A program made the position numbers and the translations under genes. A stretch of DNA of 32,449 nt from Hyphomicrobiales bacterium (GTDB taxonomy: Bacteria > Pseudomonadota > Alphaproteobacteria > Rhizobiales > Hyphomicrobiaceae). Under the pieces are notes generated by a model. It did no database searches and was not told the DNA's origin. It saw only the letters and a program-made list of their open reading frames with translations. This document shows positions 14,714-23,613 of the stretch, piece by piece. The stretch spans positions 2,461 to 34,909 of the forward strand of contig RXJK01000013.1 of assembly GCA_003963125.1 (NCBI GenBank), read 5' to 3'. The stretch's first letter is position 1; each line of letters begins with the position of its first letter.

Positions 14714-14727
14714 GGCGCGCTCGCGCC
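14714..14727 (-). terminator. GC-rich hairpin after the peptide-type ABC operon
   Basis: GGCGCG-CT-CGCGCC forms a perfect 6-bp stem 14 bases beyond the last stop of the minus-strand transporter operon. On that strand only a short TTT follows, so it is at best a weak intrinsic terminator. The remaining bases from 14510 to 14741 show no gene; they should hold the promoter of the small lipoprotein gene. Confidence 0.45.
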
Positions 14728-14741
14728 ACCGGCGGCGTTCA

Positions 14742-15749
14742 TCATGAAAGCGGCGACGTCGGCACGCCATTCTCGATCTCGACGCGGTGGCACCGGACCC
14801 AATGTCCGGGCGCGGTGTCGCGCAGCTGCGGCATTTCCTCGTGGCAGCGCGCGTCCGCGACTGGGCAGCGCGGGGCGAACCGGCATCCAGGCGGCGGCTT
14901 GATCGGGCTCGGCGGATCGCCCGCGAGCTTGATCCGCTGCGCGGCGACGCTGCGGCCGCCCTTCACGCTCGGCACAGCCGAGAGCAGGGCGCGGCTGTAG
15001 GGGTGTAGAGGCCGCGAGAAGAACGCCGCTCGGGAGGCCTTCTCCACGATCTGGCCGAGGTACATGACGGCGACGTCGTCAGCCATGTGCTTCACGACGC
15101 CGAGGTCGTGCGAGATGAAGAGATAGGTCAGTCCCCGCTCCGCCTGCAGCCGCGTGAGCAGGTTGAGGATCTGCGAGCGGATCGCCACGTCGAGCGCCGA
15201 GACGGGTTCGTCGCACACGATCAGCTCGGGCTCGGGCGCCAACGCGCGCGCAATGTTGAGCCGCTGCCGCTGGCCGCCCGAGAACTGGTGCGGGAACAGC
15301 GCCTGCTGCTCCGGCCTCAAGCCGACGGCGCCGAACAGCTCGGCCACGCGGGCAGCCCGCGTTCCGGCATCCCCGATCCCCAGCACGTCGAGCGGGCTCT
15401 GCACGATATTGCCGGCCCGCGCCCGCGGATTGAGGGACGAGTAGGGGTCTTGGAAAATGTACTGCATGCGCCGGCGCATCTGCCGCAACGCGCCGCCATC
15501 GAGCGCGTCGATGCGCGTGCCGTCGAGGCTGATACTGCCCCCGGTAATCGGCGTGAGCCGCAGGATGGCCCGCGCAAGGCTCGTCTTCCCGCAGCCCGAC
15601 TCTCCGACGAGCCCGAGCGTCCGCCCCTTCTCCACGGCCAGCGAAACGCCGTCTACCGCGTGCACAGCCTGGACGGGCGCAAACGGATTGAGGCGGCGGC
15701 GCCGATAATGGACCCGCAGGTCGTTGATCTGAAGCATGGGCGACGTCAT
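14742..15749 (-). CDS. Dipeptide/oligopeptide-type ABC transporter ATPase, DppF/OppF class
   Basis: A 335-residue ATPase. Walker A is GESGCGKTS, followed by the Q-loop IFQDPYSSLNPR, the signature FSGGQRQRLNIARAL, Walker B LIVCDEPVSALD and the H-loop FISHDLGVVKHM. The C-terminal oligopeptide/dipeptide extension contains PPPGCRFAPRCPVADARC, a Cys-rich segment that in this family binds an iron-sulfur cluster or metal. The open frame extends to 15827, but the ATG at 15749 overlaps the stop of the preceding ATPase gene by 4 bases (ATGA), so I take it as the start. It is the last gene of the five-gene operon and pairs with the other ATPase as a heterodimer. Confidence 0.95.
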   Translation of the reverse strand: MTSPMLQINDLRVHYRRRRLNPFAPVQAVHAVDGVSLAVEKGRTLGLVGESGCGKTSLARAILRLTPITGGSISLDGTRIDALDGGALRQMRRRMQYIFQDPYSSLNPRARAGNIVQSPLDVLGIGDAGTRAARVAELFGAVGLRPEQQALFPHQFSGGQRQRLNIARALAPEPELIVCDEPVSALDVAIRSQILNLLTRLQAERGLTYLFISHDLGVVKHMADDVAVMYLGQIVEKASRAAFFSRPLHPYSRALLSAVPSVKGGRSVAAQRIKLAGDPPSPIKPPPGCRFAPRCPVADARCHEEMPQLRDTAPGHWVRCHRVEIENGVPTSPLS

Positions 15750-16735
15750 GCGCGTTCCCCCGGCCGTTGCCAGCACGCCACGCGATGGCCGTTGCTCACG
15801 ACATCGGCCGGCATCGAGGTACGGCACGGCGCAATCGCTTCATCGCACCGATCCGCGAACGGGCAACCCTGCTGGAGATCCCACACCGAGGGCACGACCC
15901 CGGGGATCTCGGTCAGCGCATGCCGTTCGCCGACCTCCTGATCGAGATCCGGCACGCAGGCGATCAGCCCTTTGGTGTAGGGATGCTGCGGATGATCCAG
16001 CACATCGCGCGTCGTGCCCTCTTCGACCACGCGCCCGCCGTACATGACGGCAACCCGGTCAGCCATCTCGGCGATCGCGCCCATGTCATGCGTGATGAGG
16101 ATCAAGCCCATGCCGCGCGCCTTCTGGATCTCGCGCAGGAGATCGAAGATCTGCGCCTGCACCGTGACATCGAGCGCCGTCGTCGGCTCATCCGCGATCA
16201 GCAGCGACGGCTCGCACGCCATGGCCATGGCGATCATGACGCGCTGCCGCATGCCACCCGAAAGCTGATGCGGATACTCGTCGAACCGCTGCTCGGCGGC
16301 CGGGATGCGCACGTCCTTCAACAGCTCGATGGAGCGCCGGCGCGCAGCCTCGCCCCTGAGCCCTAAGTGCAGCGTCAGCGTCTCGCAGATCTGCGCGCCG
16401 ACGGTGAACACCGGGTTGAGCGACGTCATCGGCTCCTGGAAGATCATGGAGATCTTGTTGCCGCGGATGTCGCGCATGCGCGGCGTCGAGGCCTGCAGCA
16501 GGTCTTCGCCGCGAAACAGCACCCGGCCGGCGCTGATCCGGCCCGGCGGATCCGGCACGAGCCGCAAGACGGCCAGCGCCGTCATGCTCTTGCCCGAACC
16601 CGATTCGCCGACGATGCCGAGGGTTTCGCCGGCGGCCACCGACAGGCTCACGCCATTGAGCACGCGCGCAATGCCGCGTGCACCCTTGAACTCGACGCAC
16701 AGCCCTTCGACGGAGAGAAGCGGCTCACCCGCCAT
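15746..16735 (-). CDS. Dipeptide/oligopeptide-type ABC transporter ATPase, DppD/OppD class
   Basis: A 329-residue ATPase with Walker A GESGSGKSM, Q-loop IFQEPMTSLNPVF, signature LSGGMRQRVMIAMA, Walker B LLIADEPTTALD and H-loop ITHDMGAIAEMA. It ends with the family's C-terminal extension containing GCPFADRCDEAIAPC. All ATPase motifs are intact. The start overlaps the stop of the upstream permease by one base (TGATG), and the next ATPase start overlaps its own stop by four, so translation of the three genes is coupled. The tail ERA and the length are normal. Confidence 0.95.
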   Translation of the reverse strand: MAGEPLLSVEGLCVEFKGARGIARVLNGVSLSVAAGETLGIVGESGSGKSMTALAVLRLVPDPPGRISAGRVLFRGEDLLQASTPRMRDIRGNKISMIFQEPMTSLNPVFTVGAQICETLTLHLGLRGEAARRRSIELLKDVRIPAAEQRFDEYPHQLSGGMRQRVMIAMAMACEPSLLIADEPTTALDVTVQAQIFDLLREIQKARGMGLILITHDMGAIAEMADRVAVMYGGRVVEEGTTRDVLDHPQHPYTKGLIACVPDLDQEVGERHALTEIPGVVPSVWDLQQGCPFADRCDEAIAPCRTSMPADVVSNGHRVACWQRPGERA

Positions 16736-17616
16736 CAGCGCCTCTCCCTAAGCTTGGGATTGAGCGCATCGTTGAGGCCGTCGCCGATCAGGCTGATGGC
16801 GAGCACGGTCAGGAAGATCATGAGACCCGGAAACGTCACGGCCCACCAGCACGTCAGCATGTACGATCGGCCCGAGCCGATCATGAGCCCCCAGCTCATG
16901 CGGTTGGGATCGCCGAGCCCCAGGAACGACAGGCTCGCTTCGAACAGGATCGCCGTCCCGATCGCGAACGTGGCCGACACGATCAGCGGCGGCAGCGCGT
17001 TGGGCAGGATCACCTTCCAGAGTATTCGGCCGGTAGAAGCCCCGATCACGCGTTCGGCGGCAACGAAATCGAGCTCGCGCAGCTTCAGGAACTCCGCCCG
17101 CGTCAGCCTAGCCGTCGGCGGCCAGCTCACCACCCCGATGGCGAGTGCGATCACGATCAGGCTCGGCGAGAACAAGGTCGCCAGCACCATAGCGAACAAC
17201 AGCGCCGGCAGCACCTGGAAGAATTCCGCGACACGCATCAGCATCTCGTCCACGATGCCGCCGAAGAAGCCCGCGAGCGCGCCGATGGTGACCCCGATCA
17301 GCACCGCGATGCCGGCGGCTGTGGCGCCCACCGCGAGCGTCGCGCGCCCGCCGTAGACGAGCCCCGTCAGGACATCGCGCCCCTGCTGATCGCTGCCGAG
17401 CCAGGCTTCGCTCGTTCCCGGCGGCGTCAGCGGCGCGGCGGCGATGTCGAAGGGATCGGCGTCGTAGACCACCGGCCCGATCAGCGAAACGCCGACGATC
17501 AGCGCGAGCAGCACCAGTCCCGCGATGGCGGCGCGGCGCCGCACGAACATGGCAATCGCTTCGCGCGTCGGCGAAAGCGCCTGGGGTGCCGGTGGACTGG
17601 TCCCGTGCGCGCTCAT
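16735..17616 (-). CDS. Peptide-type ABC transporter permease, DppC/OppC class
   Basis: A 293-residue inner-membrane permease. It has the OppC N-terminal domain with one membrane helix (about 28-50), the short periplasmic stretch ending in WLGSDQQGRDVLTGLVYGGR (a DppC hallmark), and five further helices. The EAA loop is ERVIGASTGRILWKVILPNALPPLI, and the C-terminus FLGLGDPNRMSWGLMIGSGR ... LIGDGLNDALNPK is also diagnostic. The start ATG overlaps the stop of the DppB-class gene by 4 bases. It forms the membrane channel with that protein. Confidence 0.95.
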   Translation of the reverse strand: MSAHGTSPPAPQALSPTREAIAMFVRRRAAIAGLVLLALIVGVSLIGPVVYDADPFDIAAAPLTPPGTSEAWLGSDQQGRDVLTGLVYGGRATLAVGATAAGIAVLIGVTIGALAGFFGGIVDEMLMRVAEFFQVLPALLFAMVLATLFSPSLIVIALAIGVVSWPPTARLTRAEFLKLRELDFVAAERVIGASTGRILWKVILPNALPPLIVSATFAIGTAILFEASLSFLGLGDPNRMSWGLMIGSGRSYMLTCWWAVTFPGLMIFLTVLAISLIGDGLNDALNPKLRERR

Positions 17617-18587
17617 CCGGTCTTGATCCGCGGATCGACGAAGCGGTAGGCGAGGTCCGTCAGCTGATTGGCGACGATGACCAGGAACGAGGAGAAGAAC
17701 AGCAGGCCCAGCAGCGTCGGATAATCCCGCCGCAGGACGGAATCGAATGCGAGCCGTCCGAGCCCCGGCCAGTTGAAGACCGTCTCCACGACGATCGCGC
17801 CCGCGAGCATGTTCCCGAACTGGAGGCCGATGATCGTCACCACGGGCAGGATGGCATTGCGCAGCGCGTGCTTGAAGAACACCGTCCGCTCGGCAAGCCC
17901 CTTCGCCCGCGCCGTGCGGATGTAGTCCGCGCCGAGCACGTCCAGCATGCTGGCTCGCGTTAGCCGGCTGTACTGCGCCATCTGCACGAAGGCGAGGCTC
18001 AGTGCGGGCAGCACCAGATGCCGCGCCACGTCCAGCATGTCGAGCCAGGGGCCCTGTGAGATGGCCGCGGACCGGATGCCCGAAACCGGCAGGATGGGAA
18101 ACACCGACGCGAACAGGATCACGAGCAGCATGCCTGTCCAGAACACAGGTGCCGAATAGCCGACGACGGAGCCGACGGTGATGAGCTGGGACAGGAGCCC
18201 CTGCGGTTTGCGCGAGGCCAGCACACCGAGCGTGGTCCCGATGACCACCGACACGATCAGCGACGCCAGCAGCAAGAGGATCGTCGCCGGCAGCCGCTCG
18301 AGGATCAGCGACGTCACGGGCAGATTGAAGAAGTACGAGTAGCCGAGGTCGCCACTGAGGATGCGGCCGACGTAGATCACGAGCTGCTGCGCCATCGGCA
18401 GATCGAGGCCGTACGCCTGGCGCAGCTCCGCACGGATCTCCTCCGTCATGCCCCCCATCTGGCCGGCGAGCGTTTCGGTCGGATCGCCGGGCGCGAGACG
18501 GATCAGCACGAAATTCAAGATCAGCACGGCGAGCACGAGGCCCGCCGCGTAGAGGATGCGCCTGAGGAGGAAGCCGGCGAGTGCCAT
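17613..18587 (-). CDS. Peptide-type ABC transporter permease, DppB/OppB class
   Basis: A 324-residue inner-membrane permease with about six helices. The DppB-type N-terminus LLRRILYAAGLVLAVLILNFVLIRLAPGDP is followed by YGLDLPMAQQLVIYVGRILSGDLGYSYFFNLPV, both strong family markers. Late in the sequence are RTARAKGLAERTVFFKHALRNAILPVVT (the EAA loop) and NWPGLGRLAFDSVLRRDYPTLLG. It starts 27 bp after the binding-protein gene and overlaps the next permease by four bases, consistent with one transcript. The substrate class could be dipeptides, oligopeptides, nickel or opine-like compounds; this protein does not decide. Confidence 0.95.
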   Translation of the reverse strand: MALAGFLLRRILYAAGLVLAVLILNFVLIRLAPGDPTETLAGQMGGMTEEIRAELRQAYGLDLPMAQQLVIYVGRILSGDLGYSYFFNLPVTSLILERLPATILLLLASLIVSVVIGTTLGVLASRKPQGLLSQLITVGSVVGYSAPVFWTGMLLVILFASVFPILPVSGIRSAAISQGPWLDMLDVARHLVLPALSLAFVQMAQYSRLTRASMLDVLGADYIRTARAKGLAERTVFFKHALRNAILPVVTIIGLQFGNMLAGAIVVETVFNWPGLGRLAFDSVLRRDYPTLLGLLFFSSFLVIVANQLTDLAYRFVDPRIKTG

Positions 18588-18614
18588 GCTATCCAGCGAG
18601 CCGTGCCATGAGCG

Positions 18615-20183
18615 CTACTCCGAAAGCCACACGTCCATCATGGGCGATGCCGTGCCCCAGATCGTCGTCGGCACGTTCTGCACCTTCTTGCTGTAGATCG
18701 TATGGTAGGGCAGCTCGGTCAGCCAGTAGAGCGGGACGTCGGCCGTCACGATCTTCTGGAACTCGACGTAGATAGCCTTGCGCTTGGCGGTATCCGGTTC
18801 GCGCTCGGCAGCGGCGAGGAGTTCGTCCACCTTCGGGTTCGCGTACTGCGCGTTGTTGGTGAAGACGAGCGGGCGGATGTTGCTCGACAGGTACGTGCGG
18901 TTCACGCCGATGACGGGGTCGCCCCAGGCGAAGGCCGCATCCATGCTGATGTCGAAATCCTTCTCCGCCATCCGCTTCGCCCAGGCCGCGAAGTCGGCCG
19001 GCGCCCGCACCTCCACGTCGATCCCGACGCGCTTCAAGGCAGGCTTCATGTACTCGGCAAGCCGCTTCTGGCCGTCCTCGTCACCCGGATAGTAGTCGCA
19101 CGTGACCTTGAGGCGGATGCCGTCCGCACCCTTCTTCAGGCCCGCGGCTTCGAGCAGTTCCTCGGCCTTCTTCAGGTCGTAAGGATAGGTGGAGACGTCG
19201 GGCGAATACTGAGGAAAGCCCGAATGGATCGGCCCCGTCGCCGCTTTCGACAGCCCCTTGTGCAGCGCCTTGACGATGAAATTCTTGTCGATGGCGTACG
19301 CGATGGCCTGCCGCACGCGGATGTCGTCGAAGGGCTTCTTCTTGTTGTTGAAGAGCAGCCAGTTGATGCCGCCGACCGCCTCGTAGCCTTTGTTCGTCAC
19401 GCCGAGCTGCGCGTTGCCCTTGGCGCGTTCCAGCTCGAGCACGCGATTGAAGAACGGCTGGATGTGCAGCCGCCCGGCCTCGAACTCCAGGATTGACGTC
19501 TGCGAGTCCGGGTAGGTCTTGACGATGATGCGATCGAGATAGGGCTTACCGGGCAGGAAGAACTTGTCGAAGCGCTCGAGCACGAACTGGTCGCCGGGCT
19601 TCACGTCCACCAGCTTGAACGGTCCCGAGCCGACGACATCCCTGGCGTTGTTGGGGTGCTGCTTGATCGGCTTGCCGTCGCCGTAGACGTGCTTCGGCAG
19701 GATCGGCATCAGCGGCGGCCCCATCGCATAGAGGATTGCCGGATGCGGGCTCTTGAGCCGAATGACGGCCGTATGCGCGTCGGGCGTGTCCACGCCGTCC
19801 ACGGGCCGCAGCATCGTGTTGAACGGATGATTGTCGCGGATCGTCAGGATGGAAAACGCGACATCCTCCGACGTGATCGGCTTGCCGTCATGGAACAGGG
19901 CATCCTTGCGCAGATGCAGCGTGACGGACAGGGCGTCGGGGCTGATCTCCCAGCTTTCGGCGAGATAGGGTTTGGGATTCCAGTTCTCGTCGTGCATCAG
20001 GGGGCTCGCGAAAAGCTGCGCGCCCGGCACCATCACGCCCGTTCCCGATGCGATCGCGTTGTTGAAGATCGAGGTGGGCACTGACTGGCCCATGACCAGC
20101 GTCCCACCGCGCTTCGGCTCCTGCGCCACCGCGCCCGATGCCATCAGCATCAATGCGCCTGCCAGGATGCACTTGGCCCGCAT
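18615..20183 (-). CDS. Peptide-type ABC transporter substrate-binding protein (SBP_bac_5 family)
   Basis: A 522-residue periplasmic protein. The signal peptide MRAKCILAGALMLMASGAVAQ is cleaved near AVAQ, and the mature part begins EPKRGGTLVMGQ as usual for DppA/OppA-like proteins. Family motifs include LAESWEISPDALSVTLHLRKDALFHDGKPITSEDVAFS, GSGPFKLVDVKPGDQFVLERFD and DIRVRQAIAYAIDKNFIV. The ATG at 20183 has AGGGGAG 8 bases upstream; a GTG at 20192 is in frame but too close to that site. It is the first gene of the operon, divergent from the XRE-cupin regulator. Ligand specificity is not visible; the divergent amidohydrolase and demethylating-type dehydrogenase hint at an amide or N-methylated compound. 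Confidence 0.94.
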   Translation of the reverse strand: MRAKCILAGALMLMASGAVAQEPKRGGTLVMGQSVPTSIFNNAIASGTGVMVPGAQLFASPLMHDENWNPKPYLAESWEISPDALSVTLHLRKDALFHDGKPITSEDVAFSILTIRDNHPFNTMLRPVDGVDTPDAHTAVIRLKSPHPAILYAMGPPLMPILPKHVYGDGKPIKQHPNNARDVVGSGPFKLVDVKPGDQFVLERFDKFFLPGKPYLDRIIVKTYPDSQTSILEFEAGRLHIQPFFNRVLELERAKGNAQLGVTNKGYEAVGGINWLLFNNKKKPFDDIRVRQAIAYAIDKNFIVKALHKGLSKAATGPIHSGFPQYSPDVSTYPYDLKKAEELLEAAGLKKGADGIRLKVTCDYYPGDEDGQKRLAEYMKPALKRVGIDVEVRAPADFAAWAKRMAEKDFDISMDAAFAWGDPVIGVNRTYLSSNIRPLVFTNNAQYANPKVDELLAAAEREPDTAKRKAIYVEFQKIVTADVPLYWLTELPYHTIYSKKVQNVPTTIWGTASPMMDVWLSE

Positions 20184-20266
20184 CACCCACACTCCCCTAG
20201 CAGAAGCACGCGACCCGCCTCACGCTACGCTCGATCAAGCGCGCCAATGAAGCCTTGTTCATCTCC

Positions 20267-20291
20267 GTGAAAAATGCAATAAAAATTTCAC
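20267..20291. promoter_or_regulatory. AT-rich inverted repeat, candidate operator
   Basis: GTGAAA (20267-20272) and TTTCAC (20286-20291) flank a 13-base AT-rich core containing TGCAATAAAAA. In a GC-rich genome this AT-rich island in the 174-bp gap between two divergent operons is a natural promoter/operator position, probably bound by the XRE-cupin regulator encoded next to it. Confidence 0.5.
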
Positions 20292-20314
20292 ACACACCGT
20301 CATCCTCACACATG

Positions 20315-20341
20315 CGCTTCGCCCTGTGCATTTGCGAAGCG
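20315..20341. promoter_or_regulatory. Inverted repeat upstream of the XRE-cupin gene
   Basis: CGCTTCGC and GCGAAGCG are perfect 8-bp arms with an 11-base spacer, ending 16 bases before the regulator's ATG. It could be an autoregulatory operator or an mRNA hairpin near the start codon. Confidence 0.45.
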
Positions 20342-20357
20342 TGCTGAACGAACATCC

Positions 20358-20975
20358 ATGGAAACACGCTCCCACGTCACCCGCGCCCGCCGGCGGAAAG
20401 AAGCGCGATCGGACGACACGCACGTCGGCGCCATGGTGCGCGACCTGCGGCTCGCGCGCGGCAAGACGCTCGCCGAGCTCGCCAAGGCAATAGGCCGCTC
20501 GATCGGCTACGTCAGCCAGATCGAGCGCGACCAGTCCGGCATTTCCATCGCCACGCTGCAGAAGATCGCGGACGCGCTCGGCGTCGGCATCAACTGGTTC
20601 TTCCAGGGTCCGGGCGCCGCGCCCGCCGGCGAACGCGACGTCATCGTCCGCAAGGGCAACCGCCGCATCCTGGACCTGAGCGGCGAAGGCGTGATCGAGG
20701 AGCTTCTCTCACCCACCCTGACCGGCCAACTCGAAATGATCGTCACGACCTTCCAGCCCAAGGCGAGCACCGGACGTGGCGGCCGCCTCAGGAAGGGCGA
20801 GGAAGCGGGATTGCTTCTTTCCGGCGAACTCAACCTCTTCGTCGACGGCAAGCGCTTCAAGCTCACAGCCGGCGACAGCTATTCGTTGCGGCACAAGGGG
20901 CGCCACCGCTTCGAGAACCCCGGCAGCGCGCCGGCCATACTGCTCTGCGCCATCACGCCGCCGAGTTCCTACTAG
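20358..20975 (+). CDS. XRE-family regulator with C-terminal cupin domain
   Basis: A 205-residue regulator. A lambda-repressor-type helix-turn-helix occupies about residues 26-80 (LRLARGKTLAELAKAIGRSIGYVSQIERDQSGISIATLQKIADALGV), followed by a linker and a cupin_2 domain (about 125-200) with the GEEAGLLLSGELNLFVDGKRFKLTAGDSYSLRHKGRHRFENPG barrel pattern. In this class (for example PuuR or SutR types) the cupin senses a small metabolite and the protein controls neighbouring transport and catabolic genes. It diverges from the peptide-type ABC operon and precedes the amidohydrolase by 28 bp, so it is the likely local regulator of both directions. No strong ribosome site precedes the ATG. Confidence 0.93.
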   Translation: METRSHVTRARRRKEARSDDTHVGAMVRDLRLARGKTLAELAKAIGRSIGYVSQIERDQSGISIATLQKIADALGVGINWFFQGPGAAPAGERDVIVRKGNRRILDLSGEGVIEELLSPTLTGQLEMIVTTFQPKASTGRGGRLRKGEEAGLLLSGELNLFVDGKRFKLTAGDSYSLRHKGRHRFENPGSAPAILLCAITPPSSY

Positions 20976-21003
20976 GCCGCGGCAAGACCAAAGGGAGCGA
21001 TCC

Positions 21004-22650
21004 GTGTCCAAGATCACCGTCTACACCGCGAAGCGGATCCGCACCATGAACCCGTCGCTCCCGGTGGCGACCGCGATCGCCGTGCGCGACGGGCAGATCA
21101 TCGAGGTCGGAACGCTCGACACCATTCGCCCGTGGCTCGATGCGCATCCCCATGTCATCGACGAGACCTTCCGCAATCACGTGCTGATGCCGGGCTTCAT
21201 CGACCCGCATCTGCATCCCTCGCTGGCCGCAATCCTGCTGCCCTGCCATTTCATCACCGCGATGGAATGGAAGCTGCCCGACCGCACGTGCGCGCCGGTG
21301 CACGGCCACAACGCCTATATCGATCGCCTGAAGCAGATCGAGGAAAGCGTCGCCGATCCGAGCGAGCCCCTGATCACGTGGGGCTATCACAAGATCTGGC
21401 ACGGGCGCGTCGACCGCGCCGTCCTCAACGGTATCTCCGCGACGCGCCCGATCGTGGTGTGGCAGCGCTCTTTCCACGAGGTGATCGCCAATGATGCGGC
21501 GATCCAATGGTTCGGCGCCGATCGCGCCATGATGGAGAAGCACCATCAGATCGACTTGGGAGATGGGCGCTTCTACGAGACCGGGCTCGCCGTCGCCATG
21601 CGCGGGATGCACAAGCTGCTGCTCGATCCCAAGCGCTTCCGCCACGGCATGGAGCTGACCAAGCGCGCCGTACACAAGGGCGGACACACGACCATCTGCG
21701 ATATGGGCCTGCCGATGCTCGACCTCGAACTCGAATGGTCGACGCTGAAGGCGGTCATGGACACCGACGACACGCCGTTCCGCACGCAGTTCGTGGCCCG
21801 CGCCGTGGAACGCGGTGGCGGTCTCGGCCGCGAAAAGGAGAACCTCGAGCGCGTCAAAGGTATGGCCCAGCGCAACACCCACCGCTTCGAGTTTCGCAAG
21901 GCCGTGAAGCTTTTCACCGACGGCGGCTACTTCGCCGAGCTGATGCAGGTGCAGCCGCCGGGCTTCATCGACGGCCACGAGGGCGAGTGGCTGATGCCGC
22001 CCGAGGTGTTCGAAGCCCTCTGCCGTCTCTACTGGCACGAGGGTTTCCGCATCCACGTGCACTGCACGGGCGATCTCGGCCTCGAACTGGCGCTCGACAC
22101 GCTGGAGACGCTGCAGTTCGAACGCCCGCGCTTCAACCATCGCTTCACGATCGAGCACTTCGGCCTGTCGACGCCAGAGCAGGTGCGGCGCATGGCCGAT
22201 CTCGGCGCGCTCGCCTCCGTCAATGCCTACTACGTACACGAACTCGGCGAGGCCTACTGGAAGCGCAGCCTCGGTTACGAGCGCGCCTCGCAGATGTCGC
22301 GCCTCGGCACGCTCGCCCGCCACAACGTGACGACGGCGCTGCATACCGACTTCACCATGGCCCCGGCGCTGCCCTTGAACTCGGCCTGGGTCGCCGTCAA
22401 TCGCGTGAGCGAATCGGGCGCCGTCATGTGCCCCGAGGAGCGCCTCACCATCGAGCAGGCCATGCGCGCCATCACCATCGATGCCGCCTACGTGCTCGGC
22501 ATGGAGCACGAGGTCGGCAGCCTGCGCGCCGGCAAGAAGGCCGATTTCACCGTGCTCGAGGCCGACCCTTTCGAGGTGCCGCCGATGGAACTCAAGGACA
22601 TCCCCATCTGGGGCACCGTGTTCGAAGGCGCACCGGCACCGCTATCCTGA
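21004..22650 (+). CDS. Metal-dependent amidohydrolase, YtcJ-like (amidohydrolase_3 family)
   Basis: A 548-residue TIM-barrel hydrolase. The N-terminal beta-sandwich begins ITVYTAKRIRTMNPSLPVATAIAVRDGQIIEVG. The metal motif GFIDPHLHP (H69, H71) is intact. Further candidate ligands are HVHCTGD (about 351-357), FNHRFTIEHFG (about 377-387) and HTDF (H447, D449). The C-terminal sequence AGKKADFTVLEADPF closes the composite domain. These enzymes hydrolyse amide, formamide or related C-N bonds with one or two metal ions; the exact substrate is unknown. I chose GTG at 21004 because GGGAG lies 7 bases upstream and the conserved fold starts right there; the longer frame overlaps the regulator gene. It lies 28 bp after the XRE-cupin gene and 9 bp before a COG0523 metallochaperone gene. 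Confidence 0.92.
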   Translation: MSKITVYTAKRIRTMNPSLPVATAIAVRDGQIIEVGTLDTIRPWLDAHPHVIDETFRNHVLMPGFIDPHLHPSLAAILLPCHFITAMEWKLPDRTCAPVHGHNAYIDRLKQIEESVADPSEPLITWGYHKIWHGRVDRAVLNGISATRPIVVWQRSFHEVIANDAAIQWFGADRAMMEKHHQIDLGDGRFYETGLAVAMRGMHKLLLDPKRFRHGMELTKRAVHKGGHTTICDMGLPMLDLELEWSTLKAVMDTDDTPFRTQFVARAVERGGGLGREKENLERVKGMAQRNTHRFEFRKAVKLFTDGGYFAELMQVQPPGFIDGHEGEWLMPPEVFEALCRLYWHEGFRIHVHCTGDLGLELALDTLETLQFERPRFNHRFTIEHFGLSTPEQVRRMADLGALASVNAYYVHELGEAYWKRSLGYERASQMSRLGTLARHNVTTALHTDFTMAPALPLNSAWVAVNRVSESGAVMCPEERLTIEQAMRAITIDAAYVLGMEHEVGSLRAGKKADFTVLEADPFEVPPMELKDIPIWGTVFEGAPAPLS

Positions 22651-22659
22651 GGCACGCCC

Positions 22660-23613
22660 ATGGCCATCCCTGTCACCCTGCTCAGCGGCTATCTCGGCGC
22701 CGGCAAGACAACCGTGATCAACCACCTGCTGTCGCGGCCCGACGGACCGCCGATCACGGTCCTGGTCAACGACTTCGGCGCCATCAATATCGACGCCCGC
22801 CTGATCGCCGACCGCGGTGCCGATACCATCACGCTGACGAACGGCTGCGCCTGCTGCAGCATCGACGACGATCTCGGTTCGGCGCTGCAGGCACAGTTGG
22901 CGCGGCGCGACGTGACCAACCGGATCGTAATCGAAGCGAGCGGCGTGGCGGAGCCCCGACGCATGGCCCAGTCGATCGCCGCGTGGCCCGGATTGCAACT
23001 CGCGTCCATTGTCACGGTCCTCGATGCCGCGAACGTCCGTGCCCGGGCAAAAGACAAGTTCGTCGGCAGTCTCGTCCAGCGCCAGATCGAGGCCGCGGAC
23101 ATGCTCATCCTCAACAAGATCGATCTTCTCGACGCCGACAGAATCGGCGACGTGAAGGGGTGGCTCATGCGCCTCGCCCCCCGCGCCCGCACGGCAGATG
23201 CCACGAACGGCGCCGTCGATCCCGCTGACGTATTTTCCGATGCCGACAGCCACCTGGAGGGCTCGGCACCGGAGCAAGAGGCGGATCACGGGCCGCATTT
23301 CCACTCAACCACGCTGCCCTTGCACGCGGCGGTGGATGTGGAAGGGCTGAAGCGCATCCTTTCCCGCGTGCCGAGCGCGATCCACCGCGTGAAAGGCTTC
23401 GTCCAGGACACGCGCGGCCGCAAGCTGCTCGTGCAGTGCGCGGGCCGTCAGGTGCGCGTCGAGCCATACGAGGCCCGCAACGAACCGCTGCCGATGGCCC
23501 TCGTCTGCATCGCCGCCGACCGCTCGGCCCTCGATGCCTTCAGCCGCGCCATTGCCGATTGGGTCTTGAGCAGCAGACCACCCTCGAAGAACTCCGTGGA
23601 GACTGCCCCATGA
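22660..23613 (+). CDS. CobW/COG0523-family GTPase, probable metallochaperone
   Basis: A 317-residue G3E-family GTPase. The P-loop is GYLGAGKTT (residues 10-18) and the family metal-binding motif is GCACC (C63, C65, C66). The guanine-specificity motif NKID is at 152-155. A His-rich stretch (DHGPHFHS, about 207-216) may add metal binding. The C-terminal CobW domain follows, with RVKGFV. COG0523 proteins deliver zinc or other metals to client enzymes. Here it starts 9 bases after a metal-dependent amidohydrolase, which is the obvious candidate client. Its stop overlaps the next start by four bases (ATGA), so it is translated together with the dehydrogenase gene. Metal identity is not readable. 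Confidence 0.92.
   Translation: MAIPVTLLSGYLGAGKTTVINHLLSRPDGPPITVLVNDFGAINIDARLIADRGADTITLTNGCACCSIDDDLGSALQAQLARRDVTNRIVIEASGVAEPRRMAQSIAAWPGLQLASIVTVLDAANVRARAKDKFVGSLVQRQIEAADMLILNKIDLLDADRIGDVKGWLMRLAPRARTADATNGAVDPADVFSDADSHLEGSAPEQEADHGPHFHSTTLPLHAAVDVEGLKRILSRVPSAIHRVKGFVQDTRGRKLLVQCAGRQVRVEPYEARNEPLPMALVCIAADRSALDAFSRAIADWVLSSRPPSKNSVETAP

Noticed and set aside
14540..14770. 76-codon minus-strand frame upstream of the small lipoprotein gene
   Set aside because: It is very Arg-rich, overlaps the end of the ATPase gene region, and has no ribosome site or recognisable domain.
20953..22509. A 518-codon minus-strand frame opposite the amidohydrolase
   Set aside because: It is a shadow of the amidohydrolase gene, Val/Ala/His/Arg-rich, with no ribosome site or domain.
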